Shown here piece by piece: positions 48,048 through 60,082 of a DNA stretch of 64,000 nt. Origin of the DNA: Mermis nigrescens (taxonomy: Eukaryota > Nematoda > Enoplea > Mermithida > Mermithidae); contig JAVLUZ010000625.1 of the NCBI GenBank assembly GCA_036768485.1, positions 124,001 through 188,000 on the forward strand. The letters are read 5' to 3'. Positions within the stretch are counted from its first letter, which is position 1, and each line of letters starts with the position of its first letter. The notes beneath the pieces were generated by a model, which saw nothing but the letters and a program-made list of their open reading frames with translations, was not told where the DNA came from and did not search any database. The position numbers and the translations under genes were made by a program.

Positions 48048-48139
<92 letters not shown>

Positions 48140-48145
48140 CATTAC
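47958..48145. repeat. (ATT)n microsatellite
   Basis: Mostly ATT units with a few substitutions. It lies 65 bases beyond the exon 7 donor. Confidence 0.95.
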
Positions 48146-48209
48146 AATTTGAATATGTATTATTTATTATATGCAATTTAAATATAATACAATTTAAATA
48201 GGTACCTAC

Positions 48210-48418
48210 GCCAATGATAGCGTGTCAGTGAATTTCGAGTATCATTCGAGGAGTCGCCAGCTTCGTAAGCGTAAAAAACACTTGAAACCTCAATTCCATT
48301 ATTATTCTCGTTATTTGAAACAGTTTGCATGGGGAAATCTTTTTCCACCGCATCAATGTCAATGGGAAAAGTGGTTTCCTTGGTCCCAGACGATAATCGA
48401 GGATGCAACCAAGTTTGC
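48210..48418 (-). CDS. CACHD1: CACHD1-like exon 7 (first Cache domain, distal part)
   Basis: Encodes QTWLHPRLSSGTKETTFPID, IDAVEKDFPMQTVSNN, then GIEVSSVFYAYEAGDSSND and RYHW. The WLHPRL segment corresponds to the HPRL/HP-type Cache strand after FLID in alpha2-delta proteins. Acceptor tttttccgtatag, phase 2 in. The donor chosen is C|GTAGGT (phase 1), which joins to exon 8; a donor 4 bases downstream (GTACCT) gives the wrong phase. The intron downstream is a long ATT microsatellite (about 47960-48145), very close to the donor. Confidence 0.88.
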
Positions 48419-48548
48419 CTATACGGAAAAAGTCGAATGACGAAAAGTTTGGTAGATTAGATATAACATAGTGGCTAAACAAACGAGAAAAGATCGATGA
48501 AAGAATACAAGTTAAATTTGGAAACTCCAAATACAAAAAAATCATACA

Positions 48549-49405
48549 TGCACACTGGGAATATGGGGTATCTTACCCGGTTTTTTGTACAAGGTCCGTT
48601 TGTACATGTACAAAGACGGTCCCTAAAAGTCTTTGTATATTTTGTACACACAAATTTTTGGATACTATAATATGGTACAGTAGCAATTTTAGTGTGGCGA
48701 AAACGGAGTTGTTCGACCTTTCGTAGCGTATTTGAGCTGATTTCTGGGTTTCTGAGGGCAAAAATCCCTTATAATCGTCTTAAAACGGCGCGAAGCGCCG
48801 AAAAATTTGACATATTTCCTTTTAAAATGCAATTTCTGACATTATAAATATATATAGAACAAACAATTACTCCGAAAATTTTTGCGATTTTTAAAATTTT
48901 TTTTGCAGTTTTTGTCTTCCCAAAAATCTTTGTACATGTACAAACACGGTCCCCAAAAGTCTTTGTACGTCGGGAAAAATTTTGCCGAATACAAAATAAA
49001 CACTGATCCCACCTACCAGGAGTTCTGAGAAGCACAATCCCTCGGGCCATTTTGGGCCAGAACCTGTTGCTCAAAGCATGAAAAAGCGTGAAATAACGTC
49101 TGACAGTATAATTTCAGGTAGATATACTTATTTTTCGAGCATAAGACTGTCCAATTTATTCATCTAGACAATTTTCTACCAAAATTTTGCATTTATTCGA
49201 TGCTACCGGTCATGCAATTGCCCTTATCCTTGTTGTTTTCGTGCAAGTTTAACGTAAATATTCATGAAGAATAAAATACAACGAATTACGTATAAAAATT
49301 TGTCAAAATTTGACATTAAAATGGTAAGAAAATTACTCATTCACCCCTATTCCCCCTAAGAAACTCAGCTTATCCCCCTTCCAGAAATTTTGGCCGTGTG
49401 CATTT
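48549..49405. mobile_element. Family H element carrying a family D MITE
   Basis: GCACACTGGGAATATGGGG...TTTTGGCCGTGTGC. Interrupted at 48578-49005. Confidence 0.7.
48578..49005. mobile_element. hAT-type MITE, family D
   Basis: CGGTTTTTTGTACAAGG...GAATACAAAATAAACACTG. Flanks ATCTTACC / ATCCCACC (6 of 8). Lies inside a family H element, as does the copy at 26503. Hairpin at 48786. Confidence 0.85.
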
Positions 49406-49680
49406 ATGAAAAACTACGTACATATGTACAAAAAATTTTTTATGTCCACATTCTATGTCACACATGCAAAAAACAATAAATTTAGAATATAAATGCAGGC
49501 CCGTATCCAGGATTTTATTTCGGGGAGGGAGGAGGGCAAAACATCGAGGTCAGATATCAAAAGAAACAACAGATGAGCAAAAATAACGGCATTTGAGCGC
49601 ATCTCGGCAAACTGTATGCAATAATGAAGAAAATTTCAAAAAATTTTCTTCCAATTTCATACTCATACACAACATATATA

Positions 49681-49844
49681 CAGGCACATAGCTGGCTGTC
49701 CTATTTTGGGGAGACCAACACCAATTTTTGGGGTACTAAGCCCAAGAAGGCCAAAAATAGCAGTTTAAAAAGTCCTATTTTTCCGATTTTTCTGACAGAT
49801 TTTGGTGGGTCCGATCCCCCATTCTCCCCAGAGGAACGTGCCTG
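49681..49844. mobile_element. hAT-type MITE, family A, next to (TA)n
   Basis: CAGGCACATAG...ACGTGCCTG with identical flanks CATATATA. The right-hand duplication is the first unit of the long (TA)n tract at 49846-50200. Confidence 0.9.
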
Positions 49845-49845
49845 C

Positions 49846-50200
<355 letters not shown>

Positions 50201-50202
50201 TG

Positions 50203-51148
50203 ATGTCCCAGTGCCGCTTTTTTTACCGGTGCCGGTGCCGATGCTACATTAGCATATTATATAGTATACTATGCTTCTTCAAAAAGGGTTAAATTTGTAT
50301 CTATTTTTCACCGGATATACATATTAAGGGCAAAATTTCATTCGGCTAGTAACGACTTCATTATTTTTAATTTATGAATACATATTAATTTTCTCACTTA
50401 AGTATTGAACAAACAAAAAATTGTAATGAAATTGAAATTCGAAGAAAAATAAAAGTTAAATAATGTATTATAAGTTTAAGTGTAGCGCAATCATGGTTGG
50501 CTTGTGCAGTAGTTGATTCTTTAGTCAAATCGAAATTTGGTTTTAGTGCATCAGCTAAATATTCAACTAGTAAGAAACAAACATGAAAATAGCCACAAAA
50601 AACTTTTTGAGGTTAAATTATTCGAGTTTATCATTTCACATTTTTAAAAGCCTATGGAAACAAACATGGGATATATTAGTAATGCAAAAGACTTACATAG
50701 AAGTTTATTTTCGAAGTTTTAACAGGTTTTTTTGAATAATTTGCAGGAAAAAGTTTTGCATAAAAACTATTTTAAAATTCTAGCTGCGTTTTACGGTCTT
50801 CTGCTCACGAAATGGAAAAATAAAAATGGATTTGATCAAATTAAGTTGAAAACTACTCTGTAGTACTCATCCTTCTAGCCTACAGATGGTAGAATTAGAA
50901 GAACTTTCCACCCTATATGTCGATGTTTTTAATTTTAATTTACTTTATTTATTAGTGTCCACGCTTCTTGCTGTTAATTGATGATTTCAATAAGATGTGT
51001 TTCGTTAAATGAATAATTCATTTTTAACGCTCGAAGACTTGTTCTGAAGTTCGGTCAAAATGCTTCACTATGCATAATCAGAAGATTTTATTAACAAAAT
51101 GCTACCTATTTGCGCCTTTATTCATTAAATTGATGATAAATGAGCTTC

Positions 51149-51151
<3 letters not shown>
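50203..51151. other. Intron DNA, partial hAT end then nothing recognised
   Basis: TAGTGATGTCCCAGTGCCG followed by CCGGTGCCGGTGCC resembles the left end of the element at 28081. The rest is AT-rich. Confidence 0.55.

Positions 51152-51234
<83 letters not shown>
51152..51234. repeat. (TA)n microsatellite at the left end of the foldback element
   Basis: Pure TA of about 80 bases; a much shorter tract (53768-53790) is at the other end. Confidence 0.95.
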
Positions 51235-51236
<2 letters not shown>

Positions 51237-53768
51237 TACGCGCCTCGAATTTTGCATGCGCAGTCTCCATTAACTTTTGTTGCAGTCGGATTTTATTAAG
51301 CAAACCTTAGTGGGCATTAGTGGGCAGTGGTTAAGCACTTACAGCCGTTTGACAGACTGCTTTCTAACTACTGCGGCCGTTCGCGGACTGCAGTGGCCGT
51401 TGGATGCTGACTGCAGTTACTTCGCTGTTAGTACGGAAACATGTATAGTATCGCAGCTAGCATATTGCGTTATTTGTCACACTGCGTTTCAAAAGTGTGT
51501 ACATGTTGAAGGTCCAGTCTGAGAAAAAAAGGTAAAAATAGATAGGAATTTTCGTGCATATCATTATAATTCTCGTTTCCTCCATTGGAATCTCATCTAA
51601 GAGATAATGGGCATAAAAAGAAATAAAATAGTAATTCCTGTGTGCGATCAATTGCATATTGCTCTGCAGCAAAAGAGCATTTTAAAATTAATTTCAGGGT
51701 GAGAGCGTTCCGCATTTTAAAACAAATTCATGGCCAATAAAGAGTAAAAGATTTAAAAATCATATAGGCCCAAAATTTCTTTTGCCATTAGTTATATGAT
51801 TTTAAGAAGCGCATCTTTTCGAATAAATCATAATTAGAAATAAAATCAAAGCAAATTGCTCTTATCTTTTGAAGGAAAAAGTTTTTCAAAAAGGTATTTT
51901 CCTTCTTCTACAAACCATATTTTTCACTGTTATATTTCGTTATATTTCAAAATTGGGAAGAGAGAATGAATAGTGACTGCAAGGTCTAAGCTAAACATAA
52001 AATTTAACAAAATAGTGAAATATAGATGACGCAAATTAATTGTACATCATAAAATTCTTTTTAAAATAAACTAAATTATAAATATCATAATGCCTTTAAA
52101 ATACAGAATTGATAAAAAGCTCCGGATTATCCGCTTTCAAAAATATTTTGTATCTTCGCTTTGTTCATTTATTTACGATATGCACATCAATAATATATTC
52201 AGTTCAGAAGTGAAATACATCATATGGTGTTTGTCCACACATGGGCGAGGGGAGGGGAGGGGGTATGCACCCCTCCCAGAAGTTGGAATACCCCCAGAAA
52301 TCAAAATACCCCCCAATTCAATATTTGAATTTTTTTGCTTTTTTCAGCGATTTTTGATGCCATTGGGTAGTGCTCAATGAGAAACGTCGAGAAATGGTGT
52401 TTTTTCGCCATGCGACCACTTTTGAGACTATTTTTTGACCTTTGAAAATTTTTTCACCCCCTTCCCAGAATTTCGGTGCTGCCCACCTATATTTCTGTCC
52501 CCTCAGGCAGGCATATAGTTCAAAAAATATTGCCCGTTCTATTATTTCGCGCAAATTTTATTATGACCAGCCAGCTTCCTTCACAATTTGGCTTGTTCAA
52601 TTAAAGTACTTATATATGCGTATCTACCATTTTGTATTTATGCTATTCAGCGGACATACGCCTAAACATGTATTCAAGTCACGGCTTGAAAACACAACAA
52701 CAAACTTTTACCTACTGATATTTTAATACACAAGCTCACAAAGATTTCGCTCGAGTTCCCTGCTCTCTGTTTGACTGAGGACGCATAAATTATGCTAATC
52801 AGATAGTGAATTGGCTAGCGTGTGCAACGGGCTGTGCGTAAAACTTAAATCTCCTGCGTAAAATGTGCAGTGATTGAGCGTAGAATTTCGACTTGACTTA
52901 ACTAGAAATAAATCGAAATATTGCAACCAAAAGAACTCAGCGCACTATGCATGATGTACAATTAATTTTCAAAACTATTTGTCATCTATATTTCACTATT
53001 TTGTTAAATTTTATGTTTAGCTTAGACCTTGCAGTCACTATTCATTCTCTCTTCCCAATTTTGCAATATAAAAGTGAAAAATATGGTTTGTAGAAGAAGG
53101 AAAATACCTTTTTGAAAAACTTTTTCCTTCAAAAGATAAGAGCAATTTGCTTTGATTTTATTTATAATTATGATTTAGTCGAAAAGATGCGCTTTTTAAA
53201 ATCATATAACTAATGGCAAAAGAAATTTTGGGTCTATATGATTTTTAAATCTTTTACTCTTTATTGGCCATGAATTTGTTTTAAAACGCGGAACGCTCTC
53301 AGCCTGAAATTAATTTTAAAATGCTCTTTTGCTGCAGAGCAATATGCAATTGATCGCACACAGGAATTACTATTTTATTTCATTCTTATGCCCATTATCT
53401 CTTAGATGAGATTCCAATGGAGGAAACGAGAATTATAATGATATGCACAAAAATTCCTATCTATTTTTACCTTTTTTCTCGGACTGGACCTGCAGCATGT
53501 ACACACTTTTGAAACGCAGTGTGACAAATAACGCAATATGCTAGCTGCGATACTATACATGTTTCCGTACTAACAGCGAAGTAACTGCAGTCAGCATCTA
53601 ACGGCCACTGCAGTCCGCGAACGGCCGCAGTACTTAGAAAGCAGTCCGTCAAATGGCTGTAAGTGCTTAACAGCTGCCCACTAATGCCCACTAAGGTTTG
53701 CTCAATAAAATCCGACTGCAACAAAAGTTAATGGAGACTGCGCATGCAAAATTCGAGGCGCGTACTGT
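51235..53768. mobile_element. Long-inverted-repeat (foldback) DNA element, about 2.5 kb, TA-flanked
   Basis: Begins CAGTACGCGCCTCGAATTTT and ends with its complement. The arms (about 51235-52025 and 52980-53768) are mirror copies of about 790 bp with small differences. Both outer ends meet (TA)n, so the duplication is TA, as in pogo/Tigger/mariner elements. Both arms contain the same 81-85-codon frame, which is a consequence of the repeat. The spacer holds a family B MITE and unique AT-rich DNA, with no transposase. Confidence 0.88.
52236..52501. mobile_element. hAT-type MITE, family B (inverted)
   Basis: CACACATGGGCG...GCCCACCTATA, flanks TGTTTGTC / TTTCTGTC (6 of 8). Sits in the spacer of the long-inverted-repeat element. 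Confidence 0.8.
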
Positions 53769-54007
53769 ATATATATATATATACATATATCGTTTGAACT
53801 GTATACCTACACAACTAAAATCTCATTATCTGATCGATAAATCATTTTGAGCTTCAGGTTTTGTATTTGATCTGCACCTCCGCTTCCCTGGATACGGGCT
53901 GCATACACACATCACATTCTACAAATTTACTAAATAAAATTATTTGTGTGTATGTGATACATGTACATAAACGTATTACTGCAATAGTATAAATATGTAC
54001 ATAAGTC

Positions 54008-54626
54008 CAGGCCCGTAGCCAGGATTTTATATCGGGGAGGACAAAAAATTTTCAAGTAAGATATCTCCAGAACCATTAGGTTGTAGTCGAAAATAAGGAC
54101 GTTTTTGGTCGGTTCTCAAAGAGCTCTACAGGAAGGTAATGAAATATTTCAAGAAGATTTTTAACATCTTACAGTTTATTCCAACGTCAAACATAAAAAA
54201 TTTATAGCTTAACCTATCAGCGCAACTGATTTCTCATCGATCAGTCAATAAAACATTTCATAACTGCCTGCATTTATACTCCATCTTTGTGATCTGCAAA
54301 GAAAACGACCAGAAAATTTGTGACGCGGCGCAAGCGCCGGAAAAAATTGATATTTTTTCCACGTCGTACTCAAATTTGAACGGTTTAAATGACAAAAACT
54401 GTACACAAGCAATTAATCCGGCGCAAAGCGCCGCAAAATTTTGCGTTTACTAGCTCAAAAAACGCAAAAAAAACTATTTTGGTGATCTTTTAAATGCACT
54501 TTGAGAATTTTTCATTTCTTTTTTTCAGGGACCCTTGTCAAGAACAAAATTTTTCTTTGCTTTCGGAAAAGTGGCATAGTAAGTGCCCCTGACCCGTCCT
54601 TATCCGCCCCCCTGGCTACAGGCCTA
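54008..54626. mobile_element. Family F relative, longer form
   Basis: CAGGCCCGTAGCCAGG...TGGCTACAGGCCTA, imperfect flanks CATAAGTC / CATATTTC. Hairpins CGGCGCAAGCGCCG and CGGCGCAAAGCGCCG lie inside. Confidence 0.8.
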
Positions 54627-54655
54627 CATATTTCGCTTAATTTTCTAAAAACTAG

Positions 54656-55210
54656 GCAGACATCGTCCGATCCGATTGATTCAGTCAGATTTAAGAACAA
54701 TGGGAACATTCTGGTCGAACGATTTGCCAAATTATAGACGAAAATTTTATTTTTTTTTGAATATTTAAAAAAATTTAAAAATTCTAAAATTTAAAAAAAT
54801 TGGGTGATGGATTAAAAAATGTCCATCCTATTGATTCAGTCACATTTAATAACAATTTCTTACATTCTGGTCAAACGCCAAATTCTAAACGAAAATTTTA
54901 AATTTTTTAAAAATTTAAAATTTAAAAAAATTCCAAAATTCTAAAAAATTAGGTGATGGATTAACATGTCCACCCTATTGATTCAGTCACATTTAATAAC
55001 AATTTCAAACATTCTGGTCGAACGATTTGCCAAATTCTAAGCGAAAATTTTAAATTTTTTGAAAAATTGGAGTGATGGATTAAAAAAATGTCCATCCTAT
55101 TGATTCAGTCACATTTAATAACAATTTCTAACATTCTAATCAAACGATTTGCCAAATTGTAAACGAAAATTTCAAATTTTTTTGAAAATTTTTAAAGATT
55201 CTAAAATTCT
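54656..55210. repeat. Minisatellite of about 120-150 bp, four copies
   Basis: The block CCTATTGATTCAGTCACATT recurs at about 54672 (diverged), 54826, 54975 and 55097, each followed by AATAACAATTTC, ACATTCTGGTC, GATTTGCCAAATTCTAA and AT-rich runs. The last unit runs to the exon 6 donor. Confidence 0.85.
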
Positions 55211-55214
55211 AAAC

Positions 55215-55365
55215 CTTGGCCCATCGATTAAGAAACCGTAGGCCGTAGAATCGGCTGATTCGTAGTAAACAAGAGAAGATGCGAAATGACGCAAGCATAC
55301 GTCCAAGCCAACAATGCCCAGAAAATGATCATCGTGCACGATGGGTCTGCCGAAAGATATTGTAG
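55215..55365 (-). CDS. CACHD1: CACHD1-like exon 6 (first Cache domain core)
   Basis: Encodes TISFGRPIVHDDHFLGIVGL, DVCLRHFASSLVYYESADS and TAYGFLIDGP. LGIVGLDV is the hallmark Cache strand-turn-helix (LGVVGVDV type), and YGFLID is the later Cache strand. The acceptor is ttttttcag, the donor GTTTAG, phase 1 in and phase 2 out. The donor abuts an AT-rich tandem repeat (about 54656-55210), so the start of the intron is repeat-derived. The exon is easily missed because it is short and no long frame surrounds it. Confidence 0.9.
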
Positions 55366-55712
55366 CTGAAAAAATTTTAATCGTTTGTAAAACTTGGAAT
55401 CAAAATCAGATATTAAAGTGGTACAGAATCATAACGCAACAGCTAGAATTATAACTTTTATCGTAGAGAGTGCATTTTAAAGCGTCTTGGCTATATTTTG
55501 GCTCAAAAGTGCCAAATTTTAGGCGTTTAGCGCCTTTAGTCATTTTTCGACTACATTTTGTCCAATTCAATCAAATTTTTTCATTTTTTTCCAATATTTT
55601 TCTACGCTTATGTTCCTAAAAGCAATATACGTTATATGTATACTGTATACGTATGTATACGTCTAAAATGTCGAAAAACATTGTTTTTGACGTCTATGTG
55701 TATTGTGTACCC

Positions 55713-56162
55713 ACGTTTTTTCGTATTCGGCAAAGATTCCTCCCGATGTACAAAGACTTTTCGGGATCGTCTTTGCACGTGTACAAAGATTTTTGGGAAG
55801 ACAAAAACTGCAAAAAAGGTCTGAAATTCGCAAACATTTTCGGCGCTTCGCGCCCAATTGAGTAATTGTGTGTCCTATACATATGTCTTTATAATGACAA
55901 AAATTGCATTTCGAAAGGAAAATGTCAAATTTTTCGGCGTTTCGCGCCGTTTTAGGACAATTCTTGGTGATTTTTGCCTTCAGAAACCCAGAAATTAGCT
56001 AAAATACACTGCCAGAGGTCGAACAACCCTGTTTTTACCACACTAAAATCGCTACTCTACCATATTATAGTACCGAAAAATTTGTGTTTACAAAATGTAA
56101 AAAGACTTTCAGGGTCCACCTTTGTGCCCGTACGAACGGACCTTGTACAATAAAAAACACTG
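55713..56162. mobile_element. Family D MITE (inverted)
   Basis: GTTTTTTCGTATTCGGC...TTGTACAATAAAAAACACTG. Hairpins CGGCGCTTCGCGCC (55840) and CGGCGTTTCGCGCCG (55933). Confidence 0.82.
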
Positions 56163-56684
56163 TACGTGTGTGTACCTATGATTTTTAAGCCCTAATATGT
56201 AGAGGCGTTGTTTTGAAAATCTTTAAGAGCTAATCCCCACAATTCCATGCTGTTCATGTGCATAAGTTTTTGTGGATCCCTTAACACAAAGTCGGTCATC
56301 CCCATACCCCAAAGACTGATCTTTTTTGCCCCTCCTAAATTTTTTGTAAAAAACTTCCGCTTTTAGGCTATTTTAAGATGTTAAAAATTAAAGATCATCA
56401 ATGTACCCCTTCGCCCTGAGAATAGTCAGATAATCCCTTCCAAAATTTTGAAAAATTGAAAAAATAGCAAAATCAGTCCCCTATGTATCTAAAGTCGGCA
56501 ACCCCTATTGACTTCAATGGCCAAGATCCTCAGACTTTTGGGCAAAAATTTGCGAGTTTAGCTCATTTTTATGAATAACCATTTTGTAAAAAGTGGGAAT
56601 CCATTTTCCCCACTCCACAAATGGCCGACTACCTTCCACTCGGAACTTCCGGCCGTAACATCTAAGTGTGTGCATATGTTTGCC

Positions 56685-57021
56685 CAGCGTCGTATTTACG
56701 GGGCGGCCGTTCCCACCACCTTGGCCGGAAAAAATTTTGAAAGATAATGTAATGCACGGAAAGATGGTAAAATTGACTGTCTTTGACGTAAAATCTTCAT
56801 ATTTTCGGTGTTTTGGCCCAAGCACAACCAAAAGAATGACAGTTTTTCAGTTTTTTGTGTGAATTTTTTTATCTTCAAAAATTTCGAATTTTATTATCTT
56901 AATGGATGGAGTACGTTAAAAAGGTCGAAAAATGTGGTTTTGTGAGTTATTCCGACAAATCGACCAGTCCAGTGTATGTTGCGTCCGCCCCCCTCTTGGT
57001 CGAATCGTGGATACGGGCCTG
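56685..57021. mobile_element. Family F element (inverted)
   Basis: Right end GTGGATACGGGCCTG is clear; left end CAGCGTCGTATTTACG is diverged. Interior shares GGCGGCCG, TTTTGGCC and TCGAAAAATG blocks with 8838-9224. Confidence 0.75.
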
Positions 57022-57026
57022 CATAC

Positions 57027-57245
57027 ATTATAACGGCTTAAAAGTTTAAGAGACGGGTTCTCGGCCATTTCAGGGGGTAAGAACCTCCAAGTTTTGGCCG
57101 AAAATGGCCAAAAAGGTCTAAAAACAGCCAAAAAAATTCCATTTTTTTCCAAAAATCGGGAAGGGGATCAAAAATTTTCTGGCTTTGGGGGATTAGGGGA
57201 CGACCGACTTCGGGTGGGGGTATATGCGGGCCTGTGTATGCCCAT
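57027..57245. mobile_element. Family C MITE
   Basis: TATAACGGCTTAAAAGTTTA...TTCTGGCTTTGGGGGATTAG; right end decayed. A second partial inverted copy follows at about 57246-57450. Confidence 0.72.
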
Positions 57246-57474
57246 ACATGCAAGCAAGGGATTTGTGGATCTCATTACACTATGTTAGGGCGTCCCTCCC
57301 ATCCTCCTGAAATCAAAAAATTTTGGACCCCCCCATTTTGCGTTTTTGGATGTTCTTAGTTGTTTTTTTTTCAATTGAAATCCTTTAGCCCCCCCCCCCC
57401 CGAAAATCGCCGAGGACCTCCACCCTAAATTTTGAGCAATCGCGTGCATGCGCATAGTGTACAGTATGCATTAC

Positions 57475-57625
57475 TGCATTCGCCGGGCGGAATAGTGATC
57501 GAGTAGTTGAATTGAATCAGGTTTTTCTCGCTTAACTCGACGAGTCGATGATCCGCAGGTTTCAAAGCTTCGTAAATCTCCTTCAAGCCAATACAGTTGA
57601 AATTTGACGAATTGACCAATATCAT
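57475..57625 (-). CDS. CACHD1: CACHD1-like exon 5 (VWA-Cache linker, start of first Cache)
   Basis: Phase-0 start after acceptor tgcatttttag, phase-1 end before donor GTAATG. Encodes MILVNSSNFNCIGLKEIYEA, ALKPADHRLVELSEKNLIQF and NYSITIPPGEC. It joins exon 4 (GK|MI) and exon 6 (EC-T-TISFG) without breaking frame. In alpha2-delta relatives this position links the VWA to the first Cache domain. The Met is internal and is not a start codon. The transposon next to the donor side ends a few tens of bases away. Confidence 0.85.
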
Positions 57626-57851
57626 CTAAAAATGCAAACGAACGAATGTGCGCTAAATCCGATTCAGGAGTTGCAATAATATAAAGGGAAAATAAGTCAT
57701 TTGATTAGAATTTTCGCTTAAAAAATAAAAAAAATTACGTCTCGGAGAAAGCGAATAAATTATTATTGAATAGAATAAACGAGAGTTCAAACATTTGAGC
57801 TCGCTGACCATTTTTCGTGATTTCTAAAGAAAACGATACACGAATCGCAGA

Positions 57852-58100
57852 CACACCTGGGCGTCGGGGGGGGGGCTTGGGGTATGCACCCGACCCGCCT
57901 GCCCCCGAGAAAGCGAAATACCCCCAGAATTCAATTTTTGAAAATTTTTTGTATTAAGCAATTTTTTATGCCAATGGATAGTGCTCGATGAGAAACGTTG
58001 AAAAAATGGTGTTTTTTCGCCATAACACCATTTTTAAGGCTATTTTTTGACCTTTGAAAAATATTGCATCCCCCCAGAATTTTGGTGCCGCCCTCCTATG
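57852..58100. mobile_element. hAT-type MITE, family B (inverted)
   Basis: CACACCTGGGCG...GCCCTCCTATG with identical flanks ATCGCAGA. Confidence 0.9.
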
Positions 58101-59142
58101 ATCGCAGACCCTGAGGGACTTGTCAAGCTTTTTTCAGGGTGTACTCTTATTCAGCAAGTTATTTGCGATATAGATTATATCCATCCATTGGCCCCGGAAA
58201 AGGCTACAGCTCCAAAGCATATGTACGTGTAACGGCTCAAAATTTCGGATGGGGAATCCCCGACCATTTTCAGGGGAAGGAAAATGACTTCAATTTTCGG
58301 TCAAAAATGGCCGAAAAAACAGCTATCGATTTGTTTACACCTCAACTTTGATATTGTTTAAATCCCAGACTTTCTGCATTGTAACAAATTACTGAGCATT
58401 TAGGTATCACTTTTTTTGACAATATAAAAAAACCAATTACCGCATTTTTAAACCCGTAGAGTTGGCTTGCGCCCTAATTAGGCGTAAAAACTTCAAGATA
58501 TCGTCAAAAGAGGGGCGAATTAACAACAGAATCAGTGACGTTTCCGGCGTTTAAACAATGTCAAATTAGGGTGTAAATAAAGCACGGTAGAGCCCAAACC
58601 GTTTGAAGCTCGAAGAAGTTTTTTACGCAATTCGAAATCAGATATTTGTATCTATCTAACGCTGCCAGTCCTAAAATTTTGTGTTTACATCAAGCGAAGT
58701 TGGGTCCTGTAACATTGCAGTATAACTTTTTCTGGACCACGCTACGTATTAATTATGCACGTACATATGTAACTAGGTAAGGCGTGCAGAAAATTTTACG
58801 AATTTTATTCTCAAATTCAGTTGTAACGATAAATTTCCTTCAAAACGTTTCCATAATTTTTCCAACTTTTTTCGTTTTTATCTAAAATTTATTTCGATTC
58901 AGGTTCGAAATTACCTTTTTTCGATTGAAAATCGAACTAAAAAATCGATACTTTGAACCGAAAAAGTCACCGAAACGCTTACAAACGGCACATTTTTCGG
59001 GTTTTTTTTGAAAAAAATGGTTATTCGAGCGGTCAGCAGTATTTTGTAGGTCAGCAGCCATTCTGGAGATCACAAACCTTAACAGTACGGGTTACATTAA
59101 TTTTTTTTCTACAAAAAATGCATAAATCGATTGTTCCTTTAC
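58101..59142. other. Intron DNA between exons 5 and 4
   Basis: A truncated family C piece at about 58217-58320, then AT-rich sequence with no exon-like frame. Confidence 0.55.
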
Positions 59143-59415
59143 TTTGCCCTCGGGCGGTTTTAATTGGCTTTTGACCACTTTGAGCAAAGCGGCCGGAAAA
59201 GACTGGGCGTATTGGTGAAAATTTTGCGCCGCCACGTCCCTCAAAAACGTCGTCTCCCACATGACCGCTTTGCCGGCGTCCAACAGGGCAAAAGTGTTTA
59301 TTTGCACCCTGTTGGACAACTTGAGATTCCATTCGGCTATGGCGGCCATTACGGACGTCCCGTCGGTCAATTGGGCGAACATGCCGCGAGACAGGTATAG
59401 AATCAAAGGTTTTTA
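59143..59415 (-). CDS. CACHD1: CACHD1-like exon 4 (end of VWA domain), frame broken at 5' edge
   Basis: Encodes PLILYLSRGMFAQLTDGTS, then a conserved stretch with AAIAEWNLKLSNRVQINTFA, ETTFLRDVAAQNF and QYAQSFPAALLKVVKS, ending PPEGK before donor GTAAAG (phase 0, matching exon 5). It is GC-richer than its introns. The only acceptor (cctcgtcttacag) puts TAA as the first in-frame codon, and exon 3 ends in phase 1, which would give the wrong frame. One base fewer in the A-run just inside the exon (plus-strand T-run 59410-59414) would remove the stop and fit the exon 3 phase. So this is either a real one-base frameshift or a homopolymer sequencing/assembly error. The VWA MIDAS Asp expected in a TDG-like motif appears replaced in LYLSRG. 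Confidence 0.85.
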
Positions 59416-60082
59416 CTGTAAGACGAGGTAAAAAAGCGATAAAAATCGAAATTGAGTGAAACTGAAAAAAATATAAAAAATTCAAAAAATTGTATATAAA
59501 ATTTAAAAATCGAAAGATTATTTTTCGGAAAAATTTTAAAAAACCTTGGAATTCGGCCAAATCATTTATTTCGTGTTAAAAGCAAAAATACAAAAAGAAA
59601 AATCATAAATAAAAATTAAAATGAAGAATGATAGCAAATACTAATCAACCATAGATTCCCCAAGATCAACAGTTCAGGGGGAACAAAATCCCGAAATTCG
59701 GAACCAGTGAATTTAGGGTCCGAGCCTTTATTGCAAGCAGATGTGAAAAATGGTTAAAACATCCGACACGAAATGTTTCGAAGATCAAGACCGCATTTTT
59801 AGTAGGTAATTTTAATCCAATTCTGACTCGTTTCGTAACTTTCGCCAGGAAAACTATACGAATTAAGCGGAAATTTTGACTTTTTAGAACATTAATTTCA
59901 CTCTAGGCATTTTATGAGTAAATAAATAGAAAATAAATGTTAGGGTAAGCGCAAACCGCCGAAAAATTTTAACTTTTTTCCTACTTTCATCCCTAAAGGG
60001 CATGCAAATAACGTTTGATAATTCAAACTCGTCTGACAGTGACTCGAGTCTTGGACACTGAGATATGGGTAATACCCCTCAC

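Noticed and set aside
26714..48800. Repeated GGCGCGAAGCGCC hairpins as CRISPR repeats or bacterial terminators
   Set aside because: They are not evenly spaced, occur inside dispersed MITEs on both strands, and the window is clearly animal DNA.
51277..53724. Similar 81- and 85-codon frames on opposite strands (51277-51522 and 53467-53724)
   Set aside because: They lie in the two arms of the foldback element. Their similarity follows from the inverted repeat, and no known domain is visible.
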